Assembly: GCF_000340965.1 (NCBI RefSeq)
Contig: NZ_ANAY01000015.1
Coordinates: forward strand, 94,675-158,674
Direction: 5' to 3'
Length of the DNA: 64,000 nt
Origin: Nocardiopsis kunsanensis DSM 44524
GTDB taxonomy: Bacteria; Actinomycetota; Actinomycetes; Streptosporangiales; Streptosporangiaceae
Shown: positions 17,179-26,270 of the stretch, in pieces
Position numbering within the stretch: position 1 is the first letter of the stretch
Layout: each line of letters opens with the position of its first letter
The notes under the pieces: model-generated
The model's input: only the letters and a program-made list of their open reading frames with translations
What the model was told of the DNA's origin: nothing
Databases searched by the model: none
Position numbers and translations under genes: made by a program

Positions 17179-17245
17179 CGGTGTGCGGCCCCGATCTCTC
17201 CCCGCACCCGCCCCCACGAAGGCATCGGAGGAGGTGAACACGGAC

Positions 17246-18274
17246 GTGGTGAGCATCAAGGACGTCGCCGAGGCGGCGGGGCTGTCGGTTGCGACGGTCT
17301 CCCGTGCGCTCAACGGGCGGTCGGCGGTCAGCGACGAGGCCCGGGCCCGAGTCCTCTCGGCCGCCGAGTCGCTCGGATACCGGCCCAACGTCGTGGCGCG
17401 CTCCCTTCGCACCGACCGCACCGGCACCATCGGGCTGGTCATCAGCGACGTCCTCAACCCCTACTTCACAGAACTCGCCAGGTCCGTGGAGGAGGAAGCA
17501 CGAGCGCTCGGCTACAGCGTCATCATCGGCAACGCGGACGAGCGCGCCGAGCTGGAGGCCCACCACGTGCGTTCCCTCCTGGAACGGCGTATCGACGGGC
17601 TGATCGTCTCCCCCGCGGACGGCCGCTCCCCTCTGACCCTGGACGCGGCCGACGGACCCACCCCTCTGGTCTTCGTCGACCGCTGGATCCCCGGCTGCGC
17701 GGCCCCGGTTGTGCGCGCGGACGGGCGCGGCGCGATCCGCGACCTGGTCGCCCACCTGTACGGCCTCGGGCACCGCCGGCTCGCCATCATCACCGGGCCT
17801 GCCGCCACGACCACCGGCAGGGAACGGGTGGAGGCCTTCCGCTCGGCACTGTCGGAGTTCGGGCTGTCGCTGCCGGAGTCCCACGTCGGGCGGGGCGACT
17901 TCCAGGCCGAGAGCGGGCGCCTGGCCACCGAGCGCTTCCTGGACCTGCCCGAACGCCCCGACGCGGTCTTCGCCGCGGACAACCTCATGGCTCTGGGCGC
18001 GCTCGACGCGATCCGTGAACGCGGCCTGAGCGTGCCCGACGACATCGGCCTGGCCGCCTTCGACGACATCCCCTGGTTCCCGCACACCGCACCACCCATC
18101 ACAGCGGTCTCCCAGCCCACCGCCGAACTCGGGCGGGTGGCGGTACGGGCCCTGGCCGACCTCATCTCGGGAGGAACGGCCGGGTCGACCGTCCTTCCCG
18201 CACATCTCGTCGTCCGCCGCTCCTGCGGCGAGCCCGAAACGTCTGCCCCGACCGGAGGAGCCACACGTGAGTAG
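17246..18274 (+). CDS. LacI family repressor of a ribose-type ABC operon
   Basis: A 342-residue LacI/GalR regulator. The N-terminal HTH (SIKDVAEAAGLSVATVSRAL) and hinge (RPNVVARSLRTDRTGTIGLV) are standard, followed by a periplasmic-binding-like sensor domain (VISDVLNPYFTELARSVEEE, GLAAFDDIPW, TAVSQPTAELGRVAV). Several GTGs are possible; 17246 is preferred because GGAGGAG ends 12 bases before it, while the GTG at 17234 abuts that site. The stop overlaps the ABC ATPase start by 8 bases, so regulator and transporter are one transcript. The effector is probably the transported pentose or hexose. Confidence 0.87.
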   Translation: MVSIKDVAEAAGLSVATVSRALNGRSAVSDEARARVLSAAESLGYRPNVVARSLRTDRTGTIGLVISDVLNPYFTELARSVEEEARALGYSVIIGNADERAELEAHHVRSLLERRIDGLIVSPADGRSPLTLDAADGPTPLVFVDRWIPGCAAPVVRADGRGAIRDLVAHLYGLGHRRLAIITGPAATTTGRERVEAFRSALSEFGLSLPESHVGRGDFQAESGRLATERFLDLPERPDAVFAADNLMALGALDAIRERGLSVPDDIGLAAFDDIPWFPHTAPPITAVSQPTAELGRVAVRALADLISGGTAGSTVLPAHLVVRRSCGEPETSAPTGGATRE

Positions 18275-19796
18275 TCCGGACGAACTGCTACGCATCGAGG
18301 GCGTACGCAAGTCCTTCCCGGGCGTGGTCGCACTCGACGACGTCGACTTCGACCTGCGCCGCGGCGAGGTGCACGTCCTGCTCGGCGAGAACGGGGCCGG
18401 TAAGAGCACCTTGATCAAGGTGCTCTCCGGCGCTCACCGCCCCGACACGGGTCGGGTGCTCGTCGAGGGGCAGGAGGTCCAGATCCGTGACGCGCAGGAC
18501 GCGGCGCGCCTGGGTATCGCCACGATCTATCAGGAGTTCAATCTCGTCCCCGACGTGACGGTGGCCGAGAACATCTTCCTGGGCCGCCAACCGCGCAGGT
18601 TCGGGTTCATCGACACCAAGCGTATGGAGGCCGAGGCCGCGAAGCTCCTGGAGCGGGTCGGTGTCGACGTCTCCCCCAGCGCCCGGGTACGCGGCCTGGG
18701 CATCGCCCAGTTGCAGATGGTGGAGATCGCCAAGGCACTGAGCCTGGACACGAAGATCCTCATCATGGACGAGCCCACCGCGGTCCTCACCACCGAGGAG
18801 GTCGACCGGCTCTTCGCCATCGCCCGCCGGCTGCGTGAGGAAGGCGTGGGTCTGGTCTTCATCACCCACCACCTGGAGGAGATCGCGGCTCTGGGCGACC
18901 GGGTCACGGTCCTGCGCGACGGGCGGTCGGTCGCTCACGTGGACGCCTCCGAGCCCGAGGACGAACTGGTGCGCCTCATGGTGGGCCGCAGCATCGACGA
19001 GCAGTACCCGCGTGAGCGGCCCGAGCCCGGGCAGATGCTCCTGCAGGTGCGCGGCCTGACCCGCAACGGTGTGTTCGAAGGCATCGACCTGGACGTGCGC
19101 GCCGGCGAGGTCGTCGGTCTGGCCGGTCTCGTGGGTGCGGGCCGCACCGAGGTCGTCCGTGCGGTCTTCGGCGCCGACCCCTACGACTCCGGCGGGGTCG
19201 AGGTCCTCGGCAAGAAGTTGCCCGGCAGCGACGTGGGCGCGGCTCTGAACGCCGGTCTGGGTCTGGTCCCCGAGGACCGCAAGGGCCAGGGTCTGGTCCT
19301 GGACGCGTCCGTGGAGGAGAACCTGGGGTTGGTCACGCTGGGCCCCACCAGCAAGGGCGGGTTCGTGAACCTGGCTTCGCAGCGCTCGTCGGCGGCGCGT
19401 GTGGCCGACGAACTCGCGATCCGGATGGCCCACATCGGCCAGCACGTGCGCACGCTCTCCGGCGGCAACCAGCAGAAGGTCGTCATCGGCAAGTGGCTGT
19501 TGGCCGACTCCCGTGTGCTCGTCCTCGACGAGCCGACCCGCGGCGTCGACGCCGGCGCCAAGGTCGAGATCTACCGGCTCATCAACGAGCTGACCGCCTC
19601 CGGTCACGCGGTCCTGATGGTCTCCAGCGACTTGCCCGAGGTGCTGGGGATGAGTGACCGGATCCTCGTCATGGCCCAGGGCCGGGTCACCGGTGAGCTC
19701 TCCGCCGAGGAGGCCACCCAGGACTCGGTGATGTCGCTCGCGGTCGCCGCCAACCCCGGGCCCAACCCCGAAGAGAACGAAGTGGAGGGCCGGTAG
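18267..19796 (+). CDS. Sugar ABC transporter ATP-binding protein, RbsA-like (two nucleotide-binding domains)
   Basis: A 509-residue duplicated ATPase. The first cassette has Walker A GENGAGKST, Q-loop YQEFNLVPD and Walker B ILIMDEPTAVL with H-loop FITHH. The second cassette lacks a full Walker A (GLVGAGRTEVV) but keeps LSGGNQQKVVIGKW and VLVLDEPTRGVDAGAK, exactly as in RbsA/MglA. It energises import of a monosaccharide through the permease encoded next. The GTG start overlaps the LacI stop and its TAG overlaps the next start by 1 base, so all three genes are coupled. Confidence 0.92.
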   Translation: MSSPDELLRIEGVRKSFPGVVALDDVDFDLRRGEVHVLLGENGAGKSTLIKVLSGAHRPDTGRVLVEGQEVQIRDAQDAARLGIATIYQEFNLVPDVTVAENIFLGRQPRRFGFIDTKRMEAEAAKLLERVGVDVSPSARVRGLGIAQLQMVEIAKALSLDTKILIMDEPTAVLTTEEVDRLFAIARRLREEGVGLVFITHHLEEIAALGDRVTVLRDGRSVAHVDASEPEDELVRLMVGRSIDEQYPRERPEPGQMLLQVRGLTRNGVFEGIDLDVRAGEVVGLAGLVGAGRTEVVRAVFGADPYDSGGVEVLGKKLPGSDVGAALNAGLGLVPEDRKGQGLVLDASVEENLGLVTLGPTSKGGFVNLASQRSSAARVADELAIRMAHIGQHVRTLSGGNQQKVVIGKWLLADSRVLVLDEPTRGVDAGAKVEIYRLINELTASGHAVLMVSSDLPEVLGMSDRILVMAQGRVTGELSAEEATQDSVMSLAVAANPGPNPEENEVEGR

Positions 19797-21745
19797 TGGC
19801 CACTGACACAGCAAAGAACGGCGGTCTCCGGCCCGCCGTGCGTCGTTTCCTGTTGGACAACGGAGCGCTGACCGCGCTGGCCCTCCTGGTCGTGGTCATG
19901 TCGCTGATGTCCGGTGACTTCCTGACGGCGCAGAACCTCCTCAACATCGGGGTCCAGGCCGCCGTCATCGCGGTCCTGGCCTTCGGTGTCACCTTCGTCA
20001 TCATCTCCGGTGGTATCGACCTGTCGGTGGGTTCGGTCGCGGCTCTGTCGGCGACGATGCTGGCCTGGTTGGCGACGGTGGAAGGGGTGCCCGTCTGGTT
20101 GGCCGTCCCCCTGGCCGCCGCCACGGGAACGGCGGCCGGCCTGGTCAGCGGTGCTCTGGTCGCCTACGGCAAGCTGCCCCCGTTCATCGCGACCCTGGCG
20201 ATGCTCTCCATCGGCCGCGGCCTGTCCCTGGTGCTGTCCGAGGGCAGCCCCATCTCCCTTCCCGACTCCGTCTCCCACCTGGGCGACTCCGTGGGCGGCT
20301 GGCTGCCCGTCCCGGTGCTGATCATGGTCCTCATGGGCCTGATCACCGCCGTGATCCTGCGCCGGACCTTCGCCGGCCGTGCCATGTACGCGATCGGTGG
20401 CAACGAGGAGGCCGCGCGCCTGTCGGGAATCCGCGTCAAACGCCACAAGCTGGGTGTGTACGCGCTCTCGGGCCTGTTCGCGGCCGTGGCCGGTGTCATC
20501 CTGGCCTCCCGTCTGGCTTCCGCGCAGCCGCAGGCCGCACAGGGCTACGAGCTCGACGCGATCGCCGCCGTCGTCATCGGCGGCGCCAGCCTCGCCGGCG
20601 GTGTCGGGACCGCATCGGGCACGCTCATCGGTGCACTCATCCTCGCGGTGCTGCGCAACGGCCTGAACCTGCTCTCGGTCTCGGCGTTCTGGCAGCAGGT
20701 CGTCATCGGTGTGGTCATCGCGCTGGCGGTGCTGTTCGACACCGTGCGCCGCCGTTCCGGTTCGGGTGGTTCGGGCTCCGGCGGGGGCGCCGGAGCCGTC
20801 GGCGGACCCGGCGGCCGCGGCAAGCGTATCGCCGTCCTCGGTGCCGCAGCCGCGGTCACGGCGCTCGTGGTGGGTGTGCTGTCCTTCCTGCCCCCCGACT
20901 CCTCCTCCGACAAGCCCCGGTTGGGTATGTCGATCTCGACGCTGAACAACCCGTTCTTCCTGCAGATGCGGGACGGCGCCGAGGCAGAGGCCGAGGAGGC
21001 GGGCGTGGACCTGGTGATCACCGATGCCCAGGACGACCCCTCTCAGCAGGCCAACCAGATCCAGAACTTCGTGAGTACCGGGGTGGACACGATGGTGATC
21101 AACCCGGTCGACTCCGACGCGGCGGGGCCACCGGTGCGCCGGGCCAACGACGCCGGCATCCCGGTGGTCGCCGCCGACCGTGCGATCAACGACGCGGAGT
21201 CCGAGGCGCTCGTGACCTCGGACAACGTCGAGGGCGGGCGTCTGGCCGCCCAGGTCCTGGCCGAGGAGATCGGTGAGGAGGGCCGGATCGTGGTGCTGCA
21301 GGGCACCCCGGGCGCCTCCGCGAGCCGTGAGCGCGGTCAGGGCTTCAGCGAGGGCATCGCCGAGTACGGCGACATCGAGGTCGTCGCCGAGCAGCCCGCC
21401 GACTTCGACCGCACCCGCGGCCTGGACGTGATGACCAACATGCTCCAGGGCAACGACGGCATCGACGCCGTCTTCGCCGAGAACGACGAGATGGCGCTGG
21501 GCGCGGCCGCCGCGCTGGACGACAGCGGCGAGGACGCGGCGGTGATCGGTTTCGACGGGACCCCGGAGGGCTTCGAGGCGGTCGAGGAGGGCATCCTGCA
21601 CTCGACCATCGCCCAGCAGCCCGCCGAGCTCGGACGCGTCGCGGTGCGCAACGCCGTCGACGCCGCGCGCGGCGAGGGCCTGGAGGAGGACGTGCGCGTC
21701 CCGGTGGAGATCGTCACCGAGGACAACGTCGACGACTTCTCCTGA
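19796..21745 (+). CDS. Fused sugar ABC permease and binding protein (RbsC-RbsB fusion)
   Basis: A 649-residue chimera. Residues 1 to about 320 are a complete RbsC-type permease (FGVTFVIISGGIDLSVGSVA, SGIRVKRHKLGVYALSGLFA, VVIGGASLAGGVGTASGTLI). A Gly/Ser-rich linker (about 322-345) follows, then one extra membrane helix (RIAVLGAAAAVTALVVGVLS). Residues about 370-649 are a complete RbsB-type binding domain (RLGMSISTLNNPFFLQM, GVDTMVINPVDSDAAG, VFAENDEMALGAAAALDD, VIGFDGTPEG). Normally these are separate proteins, the second a free lipoprotein. Here the receptor is tethered to the channel through an added helix, which also puts it on the outer face. There is no frame break at the join. GGAGGG precedes the GTG start. 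Confidence 0.9.
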   Translation: MATDTAKNGGLRPAVRRFLLDNGALTALALLVVVMSLMSGDFLTAQNLLNIGVQAAVIAVLAFGVTFVIISGGIDLSVGSVAALSATMLAWLATVEGVPVWLAVPLAAATGTAAGLVSGALVAYGKLPPFIATLAMLSIGRGLSLVLSEGSPISLPDSVSHLGDSVGGWLPVPVLIMVLMGLITAVILRRTFAGRAMYAIGGNEEAARLSGIRVKRHKLGVYALSGLFAAVAGVILASRLASAQPQAAQGYELDAIAAVVIGGASLAGGVGTASGTLIGALILAVLRNGLNLLSVSAFWQQVVIGVVIALAVLFDTVRRRSGSGGSGSGGGAGAVGGPGGRGKRIAVLGAAAAVTALVVGVLSFLPPDSSSDKPRLGMSISTLNNPFFLQMRDGAEAEAEEAGVDLVITDAQDDPSQQANQIQNFVSTGVDTMVINPVDSDAAGPPVRRANDAGIPVVAADRAINDAESEALVTSDNVEGGRLAAQVLAEEIGEEGRIVVLQGTPGASASRERGQGFSEGIAEYGDIEVVAEQPADFDRTRGLDVMTNMLQGNDGIDAVFAENDEMALGAAAALDDSGEDAAVIGFDGTPEGFEAVEEGILHSTIAQQPAELGRVAVRNAVDAARGEGLEEDVRVPVEIVTEDNVDDFS

Positions 21746-21753
21746 TGCCCGCG

Positions 21754-21798
21754 CGTGTGCCCGGTCGTCGGCCCCTCGGGGCCGCGGCCGGGCACACG
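21754..21798 (+). terminator. Stem-loop terminator of the lacI-ABC operon
   Basis: 11-base arms CGTGTGCCCGG and CCGGGCACACG enclose a second inner stem (GGCCCC/GGGGCC), 8 bases after the stop codon. Confidence 0.65.
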
Positions 21799-21895
21799 TG
21801 TGTCAGGGGCGTGGCGGCCGCGAAAGCGGCTGGGGCCGTGTCCGGCCGAGGCGGTCCACGGTCCGTGGCGGGACTTCGCGGCGCGCAGGCCGTGG

Positions 21896-22423
21896 TCAGG
21901 GGGTGTCGCCGGCGGCGGCCAGGATCACCAGCAGGGGCACCACACGTTCGGGCGGGATGGAGTAATGGCCGCGCCGCGTGGGGGCCAACCATCCGGCCGA
22001 GGTGAGCTGGTTGACGTGGTGGTAGATCTGCCCGGTCGTACCGAAACCGGGGCGTTCGGCGAGCTCGGCGACGGTGCTGGCGCCGTTCCAGATCTCGTGC
22101 AGCAGGTTGAGGCGCACGCTGTTGCCCAGGGCGTCGATGCGCGGGGCCAGTCGGGACCAGTCGGATTCGTCGAGGCGTTCGAGAGGGTGCCCGTGCTGCC
22201 ACTCCAGCGGTTCCTCGTCCGCGTTGCGGCGCACGCTGCCCGCGTAGAGGACACCGCCGAGCCCCTGGACGCGGCGGCGCAGCTCGTTGACCGCGAAGAA
22301 GGTGTCGTCGGTGGATCCGGGTGCGGCCCCGGGGCGGGGCGGGCCGGGCCGGTCACCTCCCTCCAGGGCGGCGACGCGGGCCTCCAGATCGGCCAGGCGC
22401 TGTTCGGTCTTGTCCTCTGCCAC
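21896..22423 (-). CDS. ArsR-type winged-helix transcriptional regulator
   Basis: A 175-residue regulator. A short N-terminal heptad stretch (EQRLADLEARVAALEGG) suggests a dimerising coiled coil. The C-terminal half is an ArsR/HTH_20-like winged helix (ALGNSVRLNLLHEIWNGA, STVAELAERPGF, TTGQIYHHVNQLTSAGWLAP). No metal-binding cysteine pair is present, so a metal sensor is unlikely. The GTG start has an AAGGTGGGG ribosome site. It is divergent from a small membrane protein gene across about 220 bases; it may control that gene, though no operator stands out. Confidence 0.78.
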   Translation of the reverse strand: MAEDKTEQRLADLEARVAALEGGDRPGPPRPGAAPGSTDDTFFAVNELRRRVQGLGGVLYAGSVRRNADEEPLEWQHGHPLERLDESDWSRLAPRIDALGNSVRLNLLHEIWNGASTVAELAERPGFGTTGQIYHHVNQLTSAGWLAPTRRGHYSIPPERVVPLLVILAAAGDTP

Positions 22424-22645
22424 GCACCCCACCTTAACGGTGACGCGGTTACGTAATCCCCGGGAAGCACGGTGGGACCGGACTTCCCGCTCGATGTTCC
22501 CGACTTTGCCCGATCCAGGACGAACACGTGGACGCCAATGACCTTCCCTCGCCGATGATGAGGGGGCGGCGTGCGGAACGGCGCACCCGACCGTGACACC
22601 CGAAGGGCGCTCTCCGGCCGGACAGCGCCCGGTGAGGAGCACGAC

Positions 22646-23149
22646 ATGCGCTACGAGGCCGCCAACGGTTGGCAGTTCTTCGTCGCGACACTGCTGGTCG
22701 TCATCGGATGCGTCAACATCATCCAGGGACTGGTGGCCTGGTTCGTTCCCGACTTCTACTTCGCCTCCGCCAGCGAGATGCTCGTACTCGAATACGAGTC
22801 CTGGGGTGTACTCCTCGGGCTGTGGGGCGTGGTCCTGGTCGCGTCCGGGCTGTCCGTGCTCTCGGGCAGCCCGTGGGCACGGTTCCTCGCCATCGTGCTG
22901 GCCTCGCTCAACGCGCTCGCCCAGCTCGCGTTCGCGTTGGCCATGCCCCTGTGGGCGATGGTGGCGATCGCGATCGACGTGGTGGTCATCTACGGGCTCA
23001 CCGCCGGTTGGCCGCGTGTCGACGGCTACGAGGACGAGAAGGGCGAGCGCGAGGCCGTCTACCGCAGCGGGTACCGGGCCGCCCAGTCCTCACCCCCGCC
23101 CGTGCGTTCACCCGAGGAGCCCGGCGGGCACGGGCAGCACACGCGCTGA
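22646..23149 (+). CDS. Small integral membrane protein (DUF7144-like)
   Basis: A 167-residue protein with four predicted membrane helices: QFFVATLLVVIGCVNIIQGL, SWGVLLGLWGVVLVASGLSV, FLAIVLASLNALAQLAFAL and MVAIAIDVVVIYGLTAGW. A charged, proline-rich cytoplasmic tail follows. The RYEAANGWQFF opening and overall plan match the actinobacterial DUF7144 family, whose function is unknown. GAGGAG precedes the ATG. Confidence 0.75.
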   Translation: MRYEAANGWQFFVATLLVVIGCVNIIQGLVAWFVPDFYFASASEMLVLEYESWGVLLGLWGVVLVASGLSVLSGSPWARFLAIVLASLNALAQLAFALAMPLWAMVAIAIDVVVIYGLTAGWPRVDGYEDEKGEREAVYRSGYRAAQSSPPPVRSPEEPGGHGQHTR

Positions 23150-23178
23150 CCCGCACCCCGTCCGGGCCCGCACGTCCC

Positions 23179-23224
23179 ACGACCTCCCGTCACGACCGGC
23201 TCCACTGCCGGGACGGGAGGTCGT
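23179..23224. terminator. Bidirectional stem-loop terminator
   Basis: Perfect 13-base arms ACGACCTCCCGTC and GACGGGAGGTCGT around a 20-base loop, between convergent genes. Confidence 0.65.
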
Positions 23225-23282
23225 TCCTGCGCGGAGAGCCGTGCGGCACCTGCTGCACGGGGGGCGGGGTACCTGTCCCGGC

Positions 23283-24134
23283 TCACCGGTTCCCGTTCTG
23301 CTGCCGCCGGCCGACGGCGGCCAGCGCACGTGTGTGGGCGCGCCGCAACGGTGGCGGGGTGAGGGCGGACGCTGCACGCACGGCGGCGGCGAGCCGGCGC
23401 AGGGAGCGTTCCTGCCGCGGCCCCCAGTGCAGACCGAAACGTTCCCGCAGCACCGGCGGCAGACTCCCCACCGTGACCAGCAGGACGGGACGCGACAGCA
23501 GTGTCCCCACCGGTTCCCACAGGGCGCGCGGGATCCGGGTGGAGGGAGAGGCCGGGTGCGCCAGGACCCACACGACGTCGTCCACCGCCCGGTTGTGTTC
23601 GAGCCGGTCGTGCACCATCGCGTCGTAGTAGCGGAGGAAGGACTCCCAGTCGGGCGGAAGATGGTGTTCGGCCAGCCCCCACACCCGCCCGACCTCGCGC
23701 AGGCCCGTGTAGTAGGCGTCCAGTTCGGCGCGTTCCAGGCCGGGGCCGAAGAGGCGGTGGGCGTCGACGGGGCCCTTGACCAAGGTGGCGTGCACCCAGT
23801 GGTAGGCCTCGGGGTGGAGCGCGTGGTAACGGCGGCCGTCCTCGTCCACACCCTTGATGGTGGTGTGTTCGCCGCGCACACGCGTGGCCTCGGCCACCGC
23901 GGTCTCCTGGCCCCCGTAGACCACGGTGCTCAGTGAGACCAGGGTGCGCCACAGTCTCCGCCAGGGGTGTTTCCGGAACTCGCTGTGCTCGAGCACGCCG
24001 GCGCCCACGACCGGGTGGGCGACCTGGAGCAGGAGCAGTTGCGGTCCCATCAACAGGGACCGTACGTCGCCGAACCTGCGCCAGGCCGCCTCGCCGGGTC
24101 GCGGCGCCCTCACAGGTGCGGGTGTGTCGGTCAT
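23283..24134 (-). CDS. Oxygenase MpaB family protein (DUF2236)
   Basis: A 283-residue protein of the MpaB/DUF2236 family, b-type heme oxygenases related to fungal MpaB and latex-clearing protein. Characteristic pieces are LLLLQVAHPVVGAGVLEHS, then HPWRRLWRTLVSLSTVVYG, HALHPEAYHWVHATLVKG and ELDAYYTGLREVGRVWGL. The conserved histidines in the first and third are candidate heme or metal ligands. The ATG is preceded by GAGAGGGGAAAA. The biological substrate is unknown; polyisoprenoid-like or lipid oxidation is only suggested by the family. It sits in the same orientation as the AhpD-like gene upstream but is separated from it by a strong hairpin. Confidence 0.8.
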   Translation of the reverse strand: MTDTPAPVRAPRPGEAAWRRFGDVRSLLMGPQLLLLQVAHPVVGAGVLEHSEFRKHPWRRLWRTLVSLSTVVYGGQETAVAEATRVRGEHTTIKGVDEDGRRYHALHPEAYHWVHATLVKGPVDAHRLFGPGLERAELDAYYTGLREVGRVWGLAEHHLPPDWESFLRYYDAMVHDRLEHNRAVDDVVWVLAHPASPSTRIPRALWEPVGTLLSRPVLLVTVGSLPPVLRERFGLHWGPRQERSLRRLAAAVRAASALTPPPLRRAHTRALAAVGRRQQNGNR

Positions 24135-24241
24135 TTTTCCCCTCTCCGTGGGCGGGTGGGGCCCGGGTCCCATCTTGACGGGGACGGAGGATCCCCGAAC
24201 GCAGGGGGCGCGGCTCAGGTGGTGCCGGGGTGTGGACAGCA

Positions 24242-24286
24242 CCGGCCACGGCGGCGGCCACCGGAGAGTGCCGCCGCCGTGGCCGG
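24242..24286 (-). terminator. Strong stem-loop terminator after the AhpD-like gene
   Basis: Perfect 17-base GC-rich arms (24242-24258 and 24270-24286) with an 11-base loop, 11 bases past the stop of the AhpD-like gene on the minus strand. Confidence 0.7.
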
Positions 24287-24296
24287 AGAGCAGGGG

Positions 24297-24743
24297 TCAG
24301 CGGCGCTTGGGCCGGAGTTCGCTGGTGACCGCGAGCCGGTTGTAGAGGTTCATCATCGAGATCGCCGCCGTGAGCGCCGCGATCTGCTGGTCGTCGAAGT
24401 GTTCGGCGGCCTGCTCGTAGACCTCGTCGGAGACCCCTCGGTCACCCAGGTCGGTGACCTCGTCGGTCAGCGCCAGGGCCGCGCGCTCGGCACCGGTGAA
24501 GAGGTCGCCGGCCTCGTGCCAGGTGGAGACCTGGAAGAGGCGCTGCTGGCTCTCGCCCTCCTTCAGGGCCTTCTGGGTGTGCAGGTCGACGCAGTAAGCG
24601 CACCCGTTGACCATGGAGGAACGCAGTTTCACCAGTTCCAGGAGGCCGATCTCGAGGTGGCCGCCGATGATCTGGTCGATCTCGTCGAGTTTCTTGTACA
24701 CGTCGGGCAGCTGTTTGGCCCAGACCACACGTTTTCCGTCCAC
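24297..24743 (-). CDS. AhpD-like alkylhydroperoxidase (carboxymuconolactone decarboxylase family)
   Basis: A 148-residue AhpD-fold protein. The redox motif is CAYCVDLH (CxxC plus downstream histidine), and the helical core LLELVKLRSSMVNGCAYC and AALALTDEVTDL is typical. It would reduce peroxides through the cysteine pair. The GTG start has GAGGAGG at good spacing. It is divergent from a MATE exporter gene over about 150 bases containing a spaced CTAGCA/TGCTAG inverted repeat. Confidence 0.85.
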   Translation of the reverse strand: MDGKRVVWAKQLPDVYKKLDEIDQIIGGHLEIGLLELVKLRSSMVNGCAYCVDLHTQKALKEGESQQRLFQVSTWHEAGDLFTGAERAALALTDEVTDLGDRGVSDEVYEQAAEHFDDQQIAALTAAISMMNLYNRLAVTSELRPKRR

Positions 24744-24816
24744 GGAAACCTCCTCGAAAAGACCGCGGCCGCGGCCGTGACCCGGCCGGGCCGGGTTGGG
24801 ACCCGTTGCGGCAACG

Positions 24817-24842
24817 CTAGCAACCGGCCGGCCCACTGCTAG
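24817..24842. promoter_or_regulatory. Spaced inverted repeat in the AhpD-like/MATE divergent gap
   Basis: CTAGCA (24817-24822) and TGCTAG (24837-24842) are 14 bases apart in the divergent promoter region. No regulator gene is adjacent, so it is only a candidate operator. Confidence 0.3.
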
Positions 24843-24893
24843 GTTGGACCACTACGCCCCCTATTTCCTGCGTCCTGGAAACGGAAGACCCCT

Positions 24894-26252
24894 GTGACAC
24901 ACGACCAGGGCCGCTCCCCCACCCGGGAAGAGACCGCTACAGCTGCCCCGAGCGTGCGCGCCCTCGCCGGACGTATCGGGCGCAAAGCTTTCCCGCTGTA
25001 CCTGTCGATGCTGTCCAACATGGTCGGTGGCCTGGTCACCGCGGCTGTCCTGGGACACACCGCCACGGCGGAACTGGCCGCCTACGCCCTGGCTCTGGCC
25101 GTTCTGAACCCACTGCTGATGGTCGTGCAGGGGTGCCTGCGCGGGTCGATGCCGTTCGTCGCCGAGAACGAGGACGACCCCGCGTCGCTCGGGTCGGTGG
25201 TGCGTGACAGTATCTGGTTGTCCCTGCTCGTGGGCGTTCTGGGCGCCGGGGCCCTGGGAACGTTGCCGTTGACCGCGCCCGCCCTGGGCGTCGACCCGGC
25301 CGTCGTCGCCGCGCTGGGTTCCTTCCCTCTCCTGCTGGCCGTGCACACGCTCGTGCTCTCGGTGAAGTCGTCGGTGAGCACGCTGCTCGTCGGGCTCGGC
25401 GAGACCACGGGGGTGCTGGTGGTCAGCGTCGTCACGACCGTGTTGTCGGTACTCCTGACACCGGCACTCGTGCTGGGTACCGGTCCCGTCCCCGCCCTGG
25501 GGCTGGGCGGGGCCGGGGTCGCGATGCTCACCACGAGTGTGCTGACCGCGGGACTGTCGCAGTACGTGCTCCGCACCCGGACGGTGCTGCGCGGTCACCG
25601 GGTGGGGGTGGGCCCGCCCCAGTGGGCGAGTGTGTGGCACATGGCCCGGGTGGGGTTGCCCTCGGGGGCCACGCTCCTGGTCAAGTTCGGGACGATGAGC
25701 GTGCTCGCCGTCGCCGTGGCACGTGCCGGAGTGACCGAGGCCGCTGCCCACCAGCTCCTCGTGGTGGTGGCGACGTTCGCGTTCCTGCCCGCGACCGCCG
25801 TAGGACAGTCCACCGTCCCCTTCGTGGCCCGTGCCGCCAAGGCCGACGACCGTGCGGGGGTGCGCTCTGCGTTGCGTGCCGGCTACACCGTGGCGGTGCC
25901 GGTCGTCGTGGGCAGTGCGGCGCTGCTGTGGGCCGCGGCGGGGCCGACGGTGTCCCTGTTGACCGCCGACCCCGGAGTGCAGACACTCGTCGTGGCGCTG
26001 TTGCCGGTGCTCTGCGCGGTGGTGCTGGCCGACACGCTCCAGGCCCTGCCCGGTATGGGTCTTCTGGGGTTGAAGCGACCGCGCCCTTCGCTGCATGCGT
26101 TCGCGGTCTGTTACGGCCTGCTCGCCGTGGCGGCGGTGCCTCTCGCCGCCCACGGTGGTCTGGCGCTGCTGTGGTGTGCCTACGCCACCGCCACCGCGGG
26201 CCTGTTCCTGTGGCAGAGCACGGCTTTCCGCCTCACCTCCGCCCGACTGTGA
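24894..26252 (+). CDS. MATE family multidrug exporter
   Basis: A 452-residue transporter with about 12 membrane segments in two similar halves, starting FPLYLSMLSNMVGGLVTAAV with the MATE-type VLGHTATAELAAYALALAV. The second half begins WHMARVGLPSGATLLVKFGT. Na+ or H+ driven drug export is the family function. The GTG start follows GGAAACGGAAG. It converges on the response regulator gene with 18 bases between stops. It faces an AhpD-like peroxidase, which may hint at a shared redox or toxic-compound stress response. Confidence 0.87.
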   Translation: MTHDQGRSPTREETATAAPSVRALAGRIGRKAFPLYLSMLSNMVGGLVTAAVLGHTATAELAAYALALAVLNPLLMVVQGCLRGSMPFVAENEDDPASLGSVVRDSIWLSLLVGVLGAGALGTLPLTAPALGVDPAVVAALGSFPLLLAVHTLVLSVKSSVSTLLVGLGETTGVLVVSVVTTVLSVLLTPALVLGTGPVPALGLGGAGVAMLTTSVLTAGLSQYVLRTRTVLRGHRVGVGPPQWASVWHMARVGLPSGATLLVKFGTMSVLAVAVARAGVTEAAAHQLLVVVATFAFLPATAVGQSTVPFVARAAKADDRAGVRSALRAGYTVAVPVVVGSAALLWAAAGPTVSLLTADPGVQTLVVALLPVLCAVVLADTLQALPGMGLLGLKRPRPSLHAFAVCYGLLAVAAVPLAAHGGLALLWCAYATATAGLFLWQSTAFRLTSARL

Positions 26253-26270
26253 TCTTCTCCGGCCCGCCCC

